Origin: Bacteroidota bacterium
GTDB taxonomy: Bacteria > Bacteroidota > Bacteroidia > Flavobacteriales > Schleiferiaceae
Assembly (NCBI GenBank): GCA_024742495.1
Contig: JANSYJ010000007.1
Coordinates: 62,001 to 126,000 of the forward strand
Direction of reading: 5' to 3'
Length of the DNA stretch: 64,000 nt
The translations under genes were made by a program, and so were the position numbers. Within the stretch, counting starts at the first letter, position 1. Each line of letters opens with the position of its first letter. The notes beneath the pieces were generated by a model. That model ran no database searches, was not told the DNA's origin, and saw nothing but the letters and a program-made list of their open reading frames with translations. Below are positions 28,732 through 38,567 of the stretch, piece after piece.

Positions 28732-29182
28732 GGACCCCAAGCGATTAGGCTTGCTGATAGGAGGGAGTTGTGGTTTATTTCTGGTTTACTTTTTTCAACA
28801 TTATCTCGACTTTTACCATCTCTTTCAGTTTCAAGGTCCACAAAAGTTGCTTTACACCAGCGATTTCATAATCGTGGATCCCTTTGCCTTTAGCGTAAAC
28901 AAGGTATTTCGCTATTTGGTTAACGACCTTTGTGCAATGGCCCTTATTGCAGCCATTTTCCCCAATAGGAAGTATGTGCGATTTGCATTTTACGTGCTGC
29001 TCTTTGGTTTACTCGTTTTGGTGCCCATGTATATAAGCCTTTATTTAATTCAGCCTGTTGGCTTTAGCTCTCTATTAGGACATTTACATCGATTAGTAAT
29101 GAACCCCGTGCTAATGATGCTGCTTATTCCTGCTTTCTTCTATCAGCGAAAGCTGCAAAACCAAGCAGAAGCGTCAGAATAA
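28712..29182 (+). CDS. Exosortase F system-associated protein
   Basis: The 156-residue protein starts within the last 20 nt of xrtF. It has about four hydrophobic segments (RLGLLIGGSCGLFLVYFFQH, LCAMALIAAIFP, FAFYVLLFGLLVLVPMYISLYLI, VLMMLLIPAFFY) with a conserved-looking loop FVDPFAFSVNKVFRYLVND (preceded by YTSDFIIVDP). The pattern and place match the small protein that accompanies exosortase F in flavobacteria. Role unknown; it may be a subunit or substrate-handling partner. Confidence 0.8.
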   Translation: MIKELLKDPKRLGLLIGGSCGLFLVYFFQHYLDFYHLFQFQGPQKLLYTSDFIIVDPFAFSVNKVFRYLVNDLCAMALIAAIFPNRKYVRFAFYVLLFGLLVLVPMYISLYLIQPVGFSSLLGHLHRLVMNPVLMMLLIPAFFYQRKLQNQAEASE

Positions 29183-29213
29183 TTAATATTTTAAAAAATG
29201 AACATTGCAAGTC

Positions 29214-29243
29214 TTGACAGGTTTTATAATTGTAATACCTTTG
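29214..29243 (+). promoter_or_regulatory. Promoter of the YceI lipoprotein gene
   Basis: TTG (29214-29216, within TTGACA) and TACCTTTG (29236-29243) are 19 nt apart, the same spacing as the tRNA promoter. The ATG is 39 nt downstream. Confidence 0.8.
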
Positions 29244-29281
29244 TTCAGTGTTTGAACATTAATTAAAGAATAAACGCAAAA

Positions 29282-29971
29282 ATGAAAATCGCTAAACAAC
29301 TCTTATCTCTTAGTCTTGTTGCATCAATGTTTGTTGCTTGTAACAATGCCCCAGAAACCAATGTGGAGGCCGAAGAAGCCCAAGCAGTAGACGAAACTAA
29401 AACCGCTGAAGCAGCAAGCTACGCCGCTTTAACTGATGGCGACGAAATCTCTTGGAGAGGTTTTGAAACCCTTTCCGGTGATGACCATACTGGTGTAATT
29501 CAAGTGAGTGATGGAGAACTTAAAGTTGAAAATGGTGCCTTAGTAGGAGGAAAGATCGTAATTGATATGACTTCTATTAACGACCAAGATCTGGAAGGTG
29601 AGTACAAAGCTAAATTAGAAGGTCACTTAAAGAGTGCTGACTTCTTTGCAGTAGACTCATTCCCAACCGCCACTTTTGAAATCACCAATGTTGCGCCAAT
29701 TGAAGCTACCAACGACAGCATGGATGTGAACCAAAATATTACTGGTAACCTTACTCTTCGTGGTATAACTAAGAGTATCACATTTGCGGCTAAAGTAAGT
29801 GTAGATGACAACAATGTAAGCCTAATGGCAAACGACGTAAGAATTGACCGTAGCCAGTGGAACGTTCGTTTCCGTTCTACCTCATTTGCTGAATTTGCCG
29901 AGATCGCTAAGGAAAAAGTGATCGACAACACTTTAGAACTTCAAATTAATATGCAAGCTGCCAAAAGCTAG
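29282..29971 (+). CDS. YceI-family lipoprotein
   Basis: The 229-residue protein has a lipoprotein signal with lipobox FVAC (Cys20), an acidic linker (about 21-50) and a YceI lipocalin-like beta-barrel domain (SWRGFETLSGDDHTGVIQVS ... GKIVIDMTSI, NLTLRGITKSITFAAKV). Family members bind isoprenoid or fatty lipids in the periplasm or outer membrane. It is expressed from its own promoter and ends at a strong terminator, so it is an independent unit even though it follows the exosortase genes. Its C-terminus has no sorting signal, so it is not an obvious XrtF substrate. Confidence 0.93.
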   Translation: MKIAKQLLSLSLVASMFVACNNAPETNVEAEEAQAVDETKTAEAASYAALTDGDEISWRGFETLSGDDHTGVIQVSDGELKVENGALVGGKIVIDMTSINDQDLEGEYKAKLEGHLKSADFFAVDSFPTATFEITNVAPIEATNDSMDVNQNITGNLTLRGITKSITFAAKVSVDDNNVSLMANDVRIDRSQWNVRFRSTSFAEFAEIAKEKVIDNTLELQINMQAAKS

Positions 29972-29996
29972 TTTATTAAACATTTGTAATTGATTA

Positions 29997-30027
29997 GGGC
30001 CTCTGTGTAAACAGGGGCCCTTTTTTA
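29997..30027 (+). terminator. Terminator after yceI-like gene
   Basis: GGGCCTCTGT and ACAGGGGCCC (10 pairs, one wobble) around TGTA, followed by T6 and A. Confidence 0.85.
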
Positions 30028-30047
30028 TTTTCACCCCAAAAAATAAT

Positions 30048-30743
30048 ATGTCCAATGCTTACGGAAGCACTATAAAATCTTGGTCGGAAGATGACCGTCC
30101 TCGAGAGAAACTGAAAAATAAGGGTCTAGATAGTTTGAGCGATGCCGAATTACTGACCATCTTGATGGGCACTGGTAACGCCAAGGAGTCGGCGCTCGAC
30201 TTGGCCAAGCGAATATTGGCATCCGTAGATTTCAACCTCCTATCCTTCTCAAGATTAAGCTTAGAAGACCTGCAACGTTTTAAGGGCGTGGGGTTGGCGA
30301 AAGCGGTAAGAATATTAGCTGCTATTGAATTGGGGCGACGGAAAGAGCTGGGAGCAGCCCTCAAGCAAAAGAAGCTTAGCAGCAGCGCCTCGGCGGCCGC
30401 GGTTTTACGTCCATTGATTGGTGATTTAAACCATGAAGAGTTTTGGACTCTTTATTTGAACAATAGTAACCATCTGATAGCGCAAAGGCGAATAAGTAAA
30501 GGCGGACTTAGTGGAACCGTAGCCGACCCAAGAGAGGTTTTCCGCAAGGCTCTGGAGTTGAAAAGTACCGCTATAATTATTGCTCATAATCACCCCAGTG
30601 GGAGTTTAAATCCGAGTCGGGCAGATGATGCTTTAACCCGGCAAATGTATGATGCTGGCCAAACCCTTATGGTCAATGTTTTAGATCATATTATAGTTAC
30701 CGATGAATCTTATTATAGTTATAGCGACGAAGGTCGTTTATGA
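30048..30743 (+). CDS. radC: RadC family protein
   Basis: The 231-residue protein has the N-terminal UPF0758 helix-hairpin-helix region (DDRPREKLKNKGLDSLSDAE) and a JAB/MPN+ domain whose metal site is AHNHPSGSLNPSRAD (about residues 180-193), preceded by FWTLYLNNSN. Despite the name, a DNA-repair role for RadC is disputed; the JAB fold suggests a metalloprotease-like or nuclease-like activity. Intact, typical length. The next gene begins 18 nt later. Confidence 0.94.
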   Translation: MSNAYGSTIKSWSEDDRPREKLKNKGLDSLSDAELLTILMGTGNAKESALDLAKRILASVDFNLLSFSRLSLEDLQRFKGVGLAKAVRILAAIELGRRKELGAALKQKKLSSSASAAAVLRPLIGDLNHEEFWTLYLNNSNHLIAQRRISKGGLSGTVADPREVFRKALELKSTAIIIAHNHPSGSLNPSRADDALTRQMYDAGQTLMVNVLDHIIVTDESYYSYSDEGRL

Positions 30744-30761
30744 AGCGCTTATCTTTGCTTA

Positions 30762-32066
30762 ATGATCTTGTTGTACACCACCAGCATGAGTCCGAGGATA
30801 AAGTATATCACCCGGCTAATCTTTAAAGGATTACTAGGTGTGGATGTGCGTTATACCCAAGATAAACAGGAGTATCTGCAAAGCACTATTCCCAAGCTAA
30901 ATTATTCGAGAGAGTTCCTACAAAGTGGCGTTTATATTCAAGCTAGTCATCTACTTTTCGAAACGGATATTTCGGAGCAGGAATTAAAAACGGGACAATA
31001 CAAAGGTGTAGCGACCCTATTTCAATCCTCAGCTCAATCGCATTTGCCTTTTGATCCCTTTGCGGCTTCTTTTTATCTGGTTAGTCGCTATGAAGAGTAT
31101 ATGCCATTTATACCGGATCAGCATTCGCGTTATCCTCCTCAAGAATCTGTCCTTTATCATTTAGATACATTGGCCACACCAGTAGTAAATGCCTACTCGG
31201 AGTTTATTGCCGAATTACTTAAAGAGCATTACCCTAATTTAGAATTCCGCAAACCAAAGTATCGCTTCACCAACTCAATTGATATAGATAATGCCTCCGC
31301 TTTTCTGGGCAAAGGAATCTTTAGGGCGGTTGGCGGTTATGCACAGGATCTTATCTCTTTAAATTTCAGAAAGGCTTGGGCCCGAACACGCTGTATTTTC
31401 TTCGGTGAAAAGGATCCCTTTGATACCTTTGATTTTGTACTGGGCCTTCAGGAGAAATATAAGTTTCAAACCATATATTTTGCCCTTTTCGGCAGGATGG
31501 GGCAGTACGATCGAAGTCTTACACGCTATAGCGGTAGGCTGCAGCGCTATTTGAAAGGAATAGCGGATTTTTGCGAAATGGGCCTGCATCCAAGCTATAG
31601 ATCCAATGAGAATATTCACTGGCTGGAAGAAGAAATGAATGCCCTACAGCGTGTTCTAAAAAAGGATATTCGAAAAAGCCGGCAGCATTTTTTAAAATTA
31701 AGCTTTCCCATTACTTATCGAAATCTTCTTCAACTGGAAGTCAGTGATGATTATTCCATGGGCTACGCGGCGGTGCATGGTTTTAGAGCAGGCATTTGCA
31801 CTCCTTTCCGCTTTTATGATCTTGAGCAAGAGATTGAGACCCCTTTGCTAATCCATCCCTTCCCATTTATGGATGGCACTTTTATTTACTATTTAAAACA
31901 AAGCCCGGAGCAGGCTTGGCCAATTATTGAATACTATATTAAAACTTACCGAAAGTTCGGAGGTGAGTTTATACCCATTTGGCATAATCGGGTTTACAGT
32001 GAGAAGGAGCCGGAGTGGGAAGGTTGGAATAAAATCTTTGAAAAAATGATCCAGGAGGCAGTATGA
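30762..32066 (+). CDS. Polysaccharide deacetylase family protein (DUF7033 type)
   Basis: A 434-residue cytoplasmic-looking protein with a two-part layout: an N-terminal DUF7033-like region (MILLYTTSMSPRIKYITRLI at the start; PFDPFAASFYLVSRYEEYMP) and a NodB-like fold beginning at TNSIDIDNASAF, where Asp-x-Asp replaces the usual TxDxD motif form. GLHPSYRSN supplies the metal-binding His. Bacteroidota genomes often pair this protein with acyltransferases for cell-surface glycan work. The first ATG at 30762 suits the family better than 30786. It overlaps the next gene by 4 nt. Confidence 0.8.
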   Translation: MILLYTTSMSPRIKYITRLIFKGLLGVDVRYTQDKQEYLQSTIPKLNYSREFLQSGVYIQASHLLFETDISEQELKTGQYKGVATLFQSSAQSHLPFDPFAASFYLVSRYEEYMPFIPDQHSRYPPQESVLYHLDTLATPVVNAYSEFIAELLKEHYPNLEFRKPKYRFTNSIDIDNASAFLGKGIFRAVGGYAQDLISLNFRKAWARTRCIFFGEKDPFDTFDFVLGLQEKYKFQTIYFALFGRMGQYDRSLTRYSGRLQRYLKGIADFCEMGLHPSYRSNENIHWLEEEMNALQRVLKKDIRKSRQHFLKLSFPITYRNLLQLEVSDDYSMGYAAVHGFRAGICTPFRFYDLEQEIETPLLIHPFPFMDGTFIYYLKQSPEQAWPIIEYYIKTYRKFGGEFIPIWHNRVYSEKEPEWEGWNKIFEKMIQEAV

Positions 32067-32983
32067 TTCAATTTCAAAGCCAATCACAAATTGATTTACA
32101 GAAATACGACTCATGCGTCCAAAGAGATCAGTCCTCTTTGCCCTATGCGCATTCTTGGTACTTAAACACGGTTTGCGAACAATGGGATTGCTTGGTACTT
32201 GATGATTATCAAGCGGTATGGCCCTTGCCCTTTCGGAAAAAGGCAGGCCAAAAATATTACTTCCGACCCTTTGGCATTCAGCAATTAGGAATTTACAGTC
32301 GTGTGGCCTTAAATGATGAAATTATTGCCGCCTTTATTTCTGAAATGGCTAGGCAGGTTAGATTTGCTGATATCTATCTCAATGAAGGTCAGACCTTATT
32401 GTCAAGTTCCAAAACAGACTGGGTTTTACAGGAGCAGCGAAATCAAAAACTAAGTATTGGCGGTTCCTATCAGGGAATCTACGAGAAATTTAGTCAGAAC
32501 CTTAAGCGAAAACTAAAGAAAACGGCAAAAGCGAATCTCGAACTCTTTGAACATGATGGGCCTCAAGTTATACTTGATTTATTTAAGGAGCATAAAGGTC
32601 AGGAGCTTAAGCTAAACCCTGCTTTTTACCGCGACATTAAACAACTACTATTTTTATTGATGCATAAAGGACTGGCAAAGGTTTATACCGTTTACGGTGG
32701 ACCAAACCAGCTTTTGGCGGGGGCAGTCTTTATTCATTATAATAAACGCAGCATATTCCTTTTTTCTGCCAATTCTCAATTGGGAAAGGAGCTAAATGCC
32801 ATGGCCTATCTTATTAATGAGTATTTAATTTATCATTCTGGTAAATTCGATTATTTGGATTTTGAAGGTTCTAATCTTGAAGGGCTGGGGCGCTTTTACA
32901 GTTCATTCGGAGCTGATGACTATAGCTATTCAAGGCTTTATTTAAATCGGTTGCCATGGCCCCTAAATCGCTTTCGAAAATGA
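32063..32983 (+). CDS. FemAB/GNAT-like acyltransferase
   Basis: A 306-residue protein in the FemAB-like/GNAT acyltransferase group: AHSWYLNTVCEQWDCLVL and YYFRPFGIQQLGIYS in the first half, an Arg/Lys-rich KFSQNLKRKLKKTAKANLEL helix, AGAVFIHYNKRSIFLFSANS and a C-terminal FDYLDFEGSNLEGLGRFYSSFGA, which is the family's substrate-binding end. Such enzymes attach amino acids or acyl groups to cell-wall or polysaccharide precursors. It sits between the deacetylase and a nucleotidase with ATGA overlaps on both sides, so they are co-translated. Substrate not readable. Confidence 0.78.
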   Translation: MIQFQSQSQIDLQKYDSCVQRDQSSLPYAHSWYLNTVCEQWDCLVLDDYQAVWPLPFRKKAGQKYYFRPFGIQQLGIYSRVALNDEIIAAFISEMARQVRFADIYLNEGQTLLSSSKTDWVLQEQRNQKLSIGGSYQGIYEKFSQNLKRKLKKTAKANLELFEHDGPQVILDLFKEHKGQELKLNPAFYRDIKQLLFLLMHKGLAKVYTVYGGPNQLLAGAVFIHYNKRSIFLFSANSQLGKELNAMAYLINEYLIYHSGKFDYLDFEGSNLEGLGRFYSSFGADDYSYSRLYLNRLPWPLNRFRK

Positions 32984-33678
32984 AACCATATCAGCACTTA
33001 TTCTTCGACCTTGATCACACCTTATGGGATTTCGAGACTAATTCCCAAGAAGCCCTATTGGTTTTATTCCAAGAGCATGATCTGGAACAACGTTTAAAGG
33101 CGCCCGTTCAGGATTTTTTAAATGCCTATTATCGGATTAACGATGAGCTTTGGTCGGAGTATCGGCAGGGTAAAGTCACCAAGGAAAACCTACGACATCA
33201 GCGATTCCAGCGTGCCTTCCATAGTTTCGGACCGCTAGAAGAGGAAACCATTTTGAGCTTTGAAAGGCAGTACATGGAAATGGCTCCTCGTAAAACTGCG
33301 CTCATGCCTGGTACCATTGACTTACTGTCGGCCTTAAAGCCGCATTTTGAACTGCACATTATTACTAATGGATTTGAAGAGACACAAAAGGTTAAACTCA
33401 GCTGCAGTGGACTTCGGCCCTTTTTCAATTTAGTTTTGTGCAGCGATAGCCTGGGTATTAATAAACCGGAGGCAGGGATATTTATTGAGGCATTGAAGAG
33501 AACCGGTGCTAAACGCCATAACTCTTTAATGATTGGGGATAATCTACTCACCGATATTGGAGGGGCTAGAAATGTGGGAATAGACCAAGTTTATTACAAC
33601 CCCAGTGAAGAACCCTCTAAACTAAAGCCTACTTATGAAATAAAGGCTTTAAAGGAACTTATTGACCTTCTGCTTTAA
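32980..33678 (+). CDS. YjjG-family noncanonical pyrimidine nucleotidase (HAD)
   Basis: The 232-residue HAD phosphatase opens with MKPYQHLFFDLDHTLWDFE (motif I, Asp10-x-Asp12), then motif II in HIITNGFEETQ, the Lys in GINKPEAGIF and motif IV in MIGDNLLTDIGGARNVG. The ATG at 32980 overlaps the acyltransferase stop (ATGA) and gives the family N-terminus; an upstream ATG at 32956 does not. The YjjG group dephosphorylates unusual pyrimidine nucleotides. The 3' end overlaps the convergent unknown gene by 20 nt. Confidence 0.9.
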   Translation: MKPYQHLFFDLDHTLWDFETNSQEALLVLFQEHDLEQRLKAPVQDFLNAYYRINDELWSEYRQGKVTKENLRHQRFQRAFHSFGPLEEETILSFERQYMEMAPRKTALMPGTIDLLSALKPHFELHIITNGFEETQKVKLSCSGLRPFFNLVLCSDSLGINKPEAGIFIEALKRTGAKRHNSLMIGDNLLTDIGGARNVGIDQVYYNPSEEPSKLKPTYEIKALKELIDLLL

Positions 33679-34051
33679 GCATACTTTCTTTGATATGTGT
33701 GCGATTTTTATAATGGTAAACCGTGTATTGCCAAGCGCCATTTAAGGGGCTTTTTTGCACGCCCATCCTAAAGCTAATTTGATCTCCAGCTTTTACACCT
33801 GGGAAATTGGCCATCTCATCCTTAACTGGGTTTGTAGTCCAAAAGAAGGTGCAAATTAGGGTGTCTCCCTTGTTGATGTCGTACTTATTGGGTTCTACTT
33901 TATCCACTTTTAGCACCGCCCTATCCTTAGTGCCCTCCAATTTAAACATGATGGTGCCATTCACCGGGAAGGTTTGAATAGGAACAATCTGCTTCTTCTG
34001 AGCGCTGAGGCTCAGGCTTATAAAGCAAAGGAGGAGGCTTAAAAAACGCAT
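33659..34051 (-). CDS. Secreted protein of unknown function
   Basis: A 130-residue protein with a clear signal peptide (MRFLSLLLCFISLSLSAQ) and a mature part of about 112 residues rich in beta-type sequence (TIMFKLEGTKDRAVLKVDKV; GDTLICTFFWTTNPVKDEM; GAWQYTVYHYKNRTHIKES). I do not recognise a family. One Cys in the mature part, no lipobox and no T9SS sorting domain, so it is probably periplasmic. It converges with and overlaps the YjjG-like gene by 20 nt. Confidence 0.75.
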   Translation of the reverse strand: MRFLSLLLCFISLSLSAQKKQIVPIQTFPVNGTIMFKLEGTKDRAVLKVDKVEPNKYDINKGDTLICTFFWTTNPVKDEMANFPGVKAGDQISFRMGVQKSPLNGAWQYTVYHYKNRTHIKESMLKAEGQ

Positions 34052-34153
34052 TCAATACTTTTAATCAAAGGTAAGAGCTACTAGCAATTCAACAAAGCTT
34101 TATGAGTCAACGGCATGTTTTAACAAGTGTGCTGCTCCTCGGCCTTGCTTTAT

Positions 34154-34161
34154 TAAATTTG
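34154..34161 (+). promoter_or_regulatory. -7 promoter box of icmF
   Basis: TAAATTTG matches TAnnTTTG and ends 23 nt before the icmF ATG. Confidence 0.6.
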
Positions 34162-34184
34162 CAGTACTCAAAAAAAGAAGCGCC

Positions 34185-37100
34185 ATGCAACAAGTTGCAC
34201 CCTATCAACCCAAGAATAAAGTTCGAATCGTAACCGCAGCATCGCTGTTTGACGGTCATGATGCGGCCATAAATATTATGCGTCGCATTATACAGTCCAC
34301 GGGCTGTGAAGTTATTCATTTGGGCCACGACCGTTCGGTAGAAGAAGTGGTAAATACAGCCATTCAAGAAGATGCTCAAGCTATAGCCATGACATCCTAT
34401 CAAGGTGGGCATATTGAATACTTTAAGTATATGCATGACCTCCTTAAGGAGAAAGGTGCACCCCACATTAAAATCTTCGGTGGCGGCGGCGGGGTAATCT
34501 TACCTGATGAAATTGCCGAATTGCACGCTTACGGGATCGATAGGATTTACTCTCCAGATGATGGTCGTGAAATGGGCTTGCAAGGTATGATCAATGATAT
34601 GGTCGCCCAGAGCGATTATCCTACTGGACAGCAACTTAATGGCGAACTCAATCATATTAAGGAGAAATCTAAACCAGCATTAGCACGATTAATTTCTGCC
34701 GCAGAAAACTTCATGGAGGATCATCAGGATACCTTGAAAGAAGTGGATAATCTTGCCAAAACTTCCCAAACTCCAGTGCTAGGAATTACTGGTACCGGTG
34801 GGGCGGGGAAGAGTTCTTTGGTAGATGAGTTGGTGCGTCGGTTTTTAATTGACCATCCCACCAAAACCATGGCCATTGTTTCGGTTGATCCCTCTAAACG
34901 AAAAACAGGAGGGGCCTTATTGGGAGACCGTATTCGCATGAATGCCATTCGCAATGACCGGGTTTATATGCGTTCCTTAGCAACCCGCCAGAGTAATCTA
35001 GCCCTCAGCAAGCATGTTCAAGAAGCGGTAAACATATTAAAGGCGGCGGATTATGATCTTATTATTTTAGAAACATCAGGCATTGGCCAAAGTGATACCG
35101 AAATACTGGAGCATAGTGATGTATCACTTTATGTAATGACTCCAGAATATGGCGCGGCAACGCAGCTGGAGAAAATCGACATGCTCGACTTTGCTGATTT
35201 AATTGCTTTAAACAAATTCGATAAACGTGGAGCCTTAGATGCATTACGGGACGTAAAGAAGCAATACCAGCGCAATCATCATCTTTGGGATGAGAATATC
35301 GACGATATGCCGGTTTTCGGTAGTATCGCCAGTCAGTTTAACGACCCGGGTACCAATGAGCTTTATCGAGCGATTATGGACACCATTGTGAAGCGTACCG
35401 GTGCCGATCATCTTCAAAGTGAATTTAAAAGCACCGGTGAGATGAGTGAAAAAATTTACATCATCCCACCCAATCGCACCCGCTACTTATCTGAAATTTC
35501 AGAAAACAATCGCTCCTATGATCAAAAGGTAAATCAGCAATCGGATGTTGCGCAAATGCTTTATGGTTTGTATCAGGCGGTATTAAGCTTCGGTGGACCT
35601 GATTTATTGAGGGAAGAGAATCCTAAAGGAGAAGGCACCGTACAAGAATTGATTGATAAATTTCAGGAAGTTAAAAAGGACCTCAATCCGCATAATTGGG
35701 ATATCATTTTAGGATGGGAGACAAAAGTTAAGCGCTACAAGGATGAGGTGTATTCTTTTACCGTTCGCAATAAAGAAATTCGCATTCAAACCCATACCGA
35801 GTCGCTTTCTCATAATATGATCCCCAAGGTTTCATTACCGAGATATCAAGCTTGGGGGGATCTTCTAAAATGGAATTTACAAGAGAATGTTCCTGGTGAA
35901 TATCCTTATACCGCTGGTATCTATCCTTTCAAACGAACAGGAGAAGATCCAACCCGAATGTTTGCCGGTGAAGGTGGACCCGAAAGAACCAATAAGCGTT
36001 TTCATTATGTAAGTCAGGATATGCCAGCTGCTCGTTTGAGCACGGCCTTTGATTCGGTTACACTATATGGAAATGACCCCGATTATCGCCCGGATATTTA
36101 CGGGAAAATTGGTAATTCAGGGGTTAGTATTTGTAATCTTTCGGATGCTAAAAAACTGTATTCCGGCTTTAATTTGAGCGAGCCTACTACTTCTGTGAGT
36201 ATGACCATTAACGGTCCCGCTCCCATGCTGTTGGCTTTCTTTATGAATGCTGCGGTAGATCAACAATGTGAGATTTATATCCGCGAGCACGGTTTAGAGA
36301 AAGAGGTTGAGGCGAAATTTAAAGAGCTTTATGATGATCGCGGATTAGAGCGACCATTTTACTTAGGTCTGCCCGATGGCAGTGATCAAGATCGAATTGA
36401 AACCAATCCCTTGACCGGTGTTTCCGTAAGGGGCCATCTGCCCAAAGGGAATAATGGATTGGGCTTGATGCTACTTGGTCTTACCGGTGATCAGGTATTG
36501 GAAGACTCTGTTTATCAAGAGATTCGCGCTAAAACCCTTTCGGTGGTTCGCGGAACCGTACAGGCCGATATTTTGAAAGAAGATCAAGCCCAAAACACCT
36601 GTATTTTCTCAACCGAATTTGCCCTTAGGCTGATGGGGGACGTACAGGAAAGCTTTATTAATAATAAAGTACGAAACTTTTATTCCGTCTCAATTTCGGG
36701 ATATCACATCGCCGAGGCCGGCGCCAATCCAATAACCCAATTGGCTTTTACCCTTGCCAATGGCTTTACTTATGTAGAGTATTACCTCAGTAGGGGTATG
36801 GATATTAATGACTTTGGGCCAAACTTGAGCTTCTTCTTTAGTAATGGTATTGATCCCGAGTATGCCGTAATAGGGCGAGCGGCCAGAAGAATTTGGGCGA
36901 AAGCTTTGAAGGATCGTTATGGGGCAAATCCTCGTGCACAAATGCTCAAGTATCACATCCAAACCTCTGGACGTTCCTTGCATGCACAGGAAATTCAATT
37001 TAACGATATCCGCACAACCTTGCAGGCTTTATACGCCATTTACGACAATTGCAATTCTCTGCATACCAATGCCTATGATGAGGCTATTACCACTCCAACG

Positions 37101-37649
37101 GAGGAGAGTGTGAGAAGGGCCATGGCTGTTCAATTAATCATTAATAAGGAGCTTGGTTTAGCGAAGAACGAAAACCCGACACAAGGCAGTTTTATTACCG
37201 AAGAGCTTACCGACCTTGTAGAAGAAGCCGTTCTCTTGGAGTTTGATCGCATCACCGAAAGGGGAGGGGTATTAGGCGCCATGGAAACCATGTACCAGCG
37301 AGGTAAAATACAAGAGGAAAGCCTCTATTATGAAACCCTTAAACACAATGGTGAAATGCCAATTATTGGCGTGAACACATTTTTAAGCTCTGAAGGCTCA
37401 CCAACTACCACACCCGGTGAAGTAATTAGGGCAACCAAGGAGGAGAAGGAGCAGCAAATAAACAATTTGAAGGACCTTCATGCTCGAAATGCGGATAGCG
37501 CAGAGCTATGGCTAGCTAAGCTTCAGGAAACTGCGATTAACAATGAGAATATGTTTGAAGTGTTAATGGAAGCTACCAAGTACTGTAGCTTGGGTCAGAT
37601 TACCAGTGCCTTGTTTGAAGTAGGAGGGCAGTATCGACGAAATATGTAA
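34185..37649 (+). CDS. icmF: Isobutyryl-CoA mutase fused to its G-protein chaperone (IcmF)
   Basis: The 1154-residue fusion has three parts: an N-terminal B12-binding domain (residues about 10-145, with [10 protein letters not shown]; His25 is the likely cobalt ligand), a MeaB/MeaI-type G-protein domain (Walker A GTGGAGKS at 203-210; later LNKFDKRG) and a mutase substrate-binding barrel from about residue 560 ([32 protein letters not shown]). IcmF interconverts isobutyryl-CoA and n-butyryl-CoA, with the G-protein loading cobalamin; some members act on other acyl-CoAs. Domain order is the IcmF hallmark. The DxHxxG motif has Ala in the final Gly position, which I believe is usual in IcmF. It has its own promoter and terminator. 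Confidence 0.93.
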   Translation: MQQVAPYQPKNKVRIVTAASLFDGHDAAINIMRRIIQSTGCEVIHLGHDRSVEEVVNTAIQEDAQAIAMTSYQGGHIEYFKYMHDLLKEKGAPHIKIFGGGGGVILPDEIAELHAYGIDRIYSPDDGREMGLQGMINDMVAQSDYPTGQQLNGELNHIKEKSKPALARLISAAENFMEDHQDTLKEVDNLAKTSQTPVLGITGTGGAGKSSLVDELVRRFLIDHPTKTMAIVSVDPSKRKTGGALLGDRIRMNAIRNDRVYMRSLATRQSNLALSKHVQEAVNILKAADYDLIILETSGIGQSDTEILEHSDVSLYVMTPEYGAATQLEKIDMLDFADLIALNKFDKRGALDALRDVKKQYQRNHHLWDENIDDMPVFGSIASQFNDPGTNELYRAIMDTIVKRTGADHLQSEFKSTGEMSEKIYIIPPNRTRYLSEISENNRSYDQKVNQQSDVAQMLYGLYQAVLSFGGPDLLREENPKGEGTVQELIDKFQEVKKDLNPHNWDIILGWETKVKRYKDEVYSFTVRNKEIRIQTHTESLSHNMIPKVSLPRYQAWGDLLKWNLQENVPGEYPYTAGIYPFKRTGEDPTRMFAGEGGPERTNKRFHYVSQDMPAARLSTAFDSVTLYGNDPDYRPDIYGKIGNSGVSICNLSDAKKLYSGFNLSEPTTSVSMTINGPAPMLLAFFMNAAVDQQCEIYIREHGLEKEVEAKFKELYDDRGLERPFYLGLPDGSDQDRIETNPLTGVSVRGHLPKGNNGLGLMLLGLTGDQVLEDSVYQEIRAKTLSVVRGTVQADILKEDQAQNTCIFSTEFALRLMGDVQESFINNKVRNFYSVSISGYHIAEAGANPITQLAFTLANGFTYVEYYLSRGMDINDFGPNLSFFFSNGIDPEYAVIGRAARRIWAKALKDRYGANPRAQMLKYHIQTSGRSLHAQEIQFNDIRTTLQALYAIYDNCNSLHTNAYDEAITTPTEESVRRAMAVQLIINKELGLAKNENPTQGSFITEELTDLVEEAVLLEFDRITERGGVLGAMETMYQRGKIQEESLYYETLKHNGEMPIIGVNTFLSSEGSPTTTPGEVIRATKEEKEQQINNLKDLHARNADSAELWLAKLQETAINNENMFEVLMEATKYCSLGQITSALFEVGGQYRRNM

Positions 37650-37657
37650 AAATAAAA

Positions 37658-37687
37658 AACCGCTTCCAAAAGAGGCGGTTTTTTTTG
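37658..37687. terminator. Terminator between icmF and the membrane-protein operon
   Basis: AACCGCTTC and GAGGCGGTT pair (one wobble) around CAAAA, flanked by A-rich and T8 runs, so it can serve both converging units. Confidence 0.85.
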
Positions 37688-37711
37688 CGCTATTAATTAG
37701 GTCCTGATGAT

Positions 37712-38146
37712 TTAAGAGCTTAATTGGCCAATCAGGTTTTGCGAGAAAAGATAGCCGTATAAGAGGGCGAAGAAGCCGAATAGGCCATTCATGAAATAAC
37801 CACCATACTGAAACAGTTTCTTTTTCGGTATCTCATACATGGGGTAATAGGCGAATTGCGTTATTACTTTACCTATCCAATAGGCTCCAATTAAACCGCT
37901 TAATGCCAGCGCTAAATTGGAATGCGATTGCAGGTCTTGCGGCCATAAAATGGCAATCAATCCAAAACTGAAGTTTAGCCCTACAATGTAACGACCATAG
38001 GTTTTTGCAATTTCCTGATTTAGGGGTTTTAATTGCCGCACATCCTCATACCAATTGAACACCTTATGACGGATATAGGGGTAAACAAGGGCGGTGAAAA
38101 TTTGGCCTAAACCACCGGCGATGATTAGTTCTTTTGGGATGGTCAT
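37712..38146 (-). CDS. Small four-helix membrane protein of unknown function
   Basis: A 144-residue protein with four predicted membrane helices: about 6-24 (ELIIAGGLGQIFTALVYPYI), 50-68 (RYIVGLNFSFGLIAILW), 76-100 and 112-134 (GGYFMNGLFGFFALLYGYLF). The loop between helices 1 and 2 is charged. I do not recognise a family; it is not visibly related to the two other small proteins of this operon. It overlaps the upstream gene by 4 nt (ATGA) and is the last of the unit. Confidence 0.75.
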   Translation of the reverse strand: MTIPKELIIAGGLGQIFTALVYPYIRHKVFNWYEDVRQLKPLNQEIAKTYGRYIVGLNFSFGLIAILWPQDLQSHSNLALALSGLIGAYWIGKVITQFAYYPMYEIPKKKLFQYGGYFMNGLFGFFALLYGYLFSQNLIGQLSS

Positions 38147-38565
38147 TGCTGTGCTTGATGCTTTAATTGTTGTCTCTCTCTAATCTCACGACTTAAGCGA
38201 GCAGCTTTCTTTCCGCGGAAAAAGAGGAATAGATTAAAGAATAAGGCTAGGCCAAGGTAAATGCTAAAACCACCGACTTTCTGGCTTAGGGCTTCCACCA
38301 AATCTCGACTAGAGTCGATGTAATTCATTTCAAGAATCCACAGTGCAAAGCCAATATTGAGAAGGTAAAAGCCAGTTTCGAATAAGCGGTTGGTACTCAA
38401 GGCCAGCTCTTCTCGACCATGAAAGATATCCCGCATATAAACAATACCATTTTTAAACAGCTTCCTTGCTACATAGAAGGTAAGGAATAGGGTGATTGGA
38501 ATATAGATTCCATAAGCCCAAAGGATGTAATAATCGGGGTTTTCGATAGGGACAAGCGTATTCAT
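38143..38565 (-). CDS. Small membrane protein, paralogue of the adjacent 116-residue protein
   Basis: A 140-residue protein with three hydrophobic helices (about 13-35, 64-84, 99-118) and a basic C-terminal tail (RGKKAARLSREIRERQQLK). The stretch LSTNRLFETGFYLLNIGFAL followed by YIDSSRDLVEALSQKVGG aligns directly with the next gene's INRLLLTGYYLINAGYAV and SIDSSAELISLVAHNIGF. So the two are diverged duplicates. Function unknown. It lies 2 nt after the upstream gene's stop. Confidence 0.8.
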   Translation of the reverse strand: MNTLVPIENPDYYILWAYGIYIPITLFLTFYVARKLFKNGIVYMRDIFHGREELALSTNRLFETGFYLLNIGFALWILEMNYIDSSRDLVEALSQKVGGFSIYLGLALFFNLFLFFRGKKAARLSREIRERQQLKHQAQQ

Positions 38566-38567
38566 AA

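Noticed and set aside
32956-32979. Longer start of the YjjG-like nucleotidase
   Set aside because: The ATG at 32980 gives the family N-terminus and the ATGA overlap.
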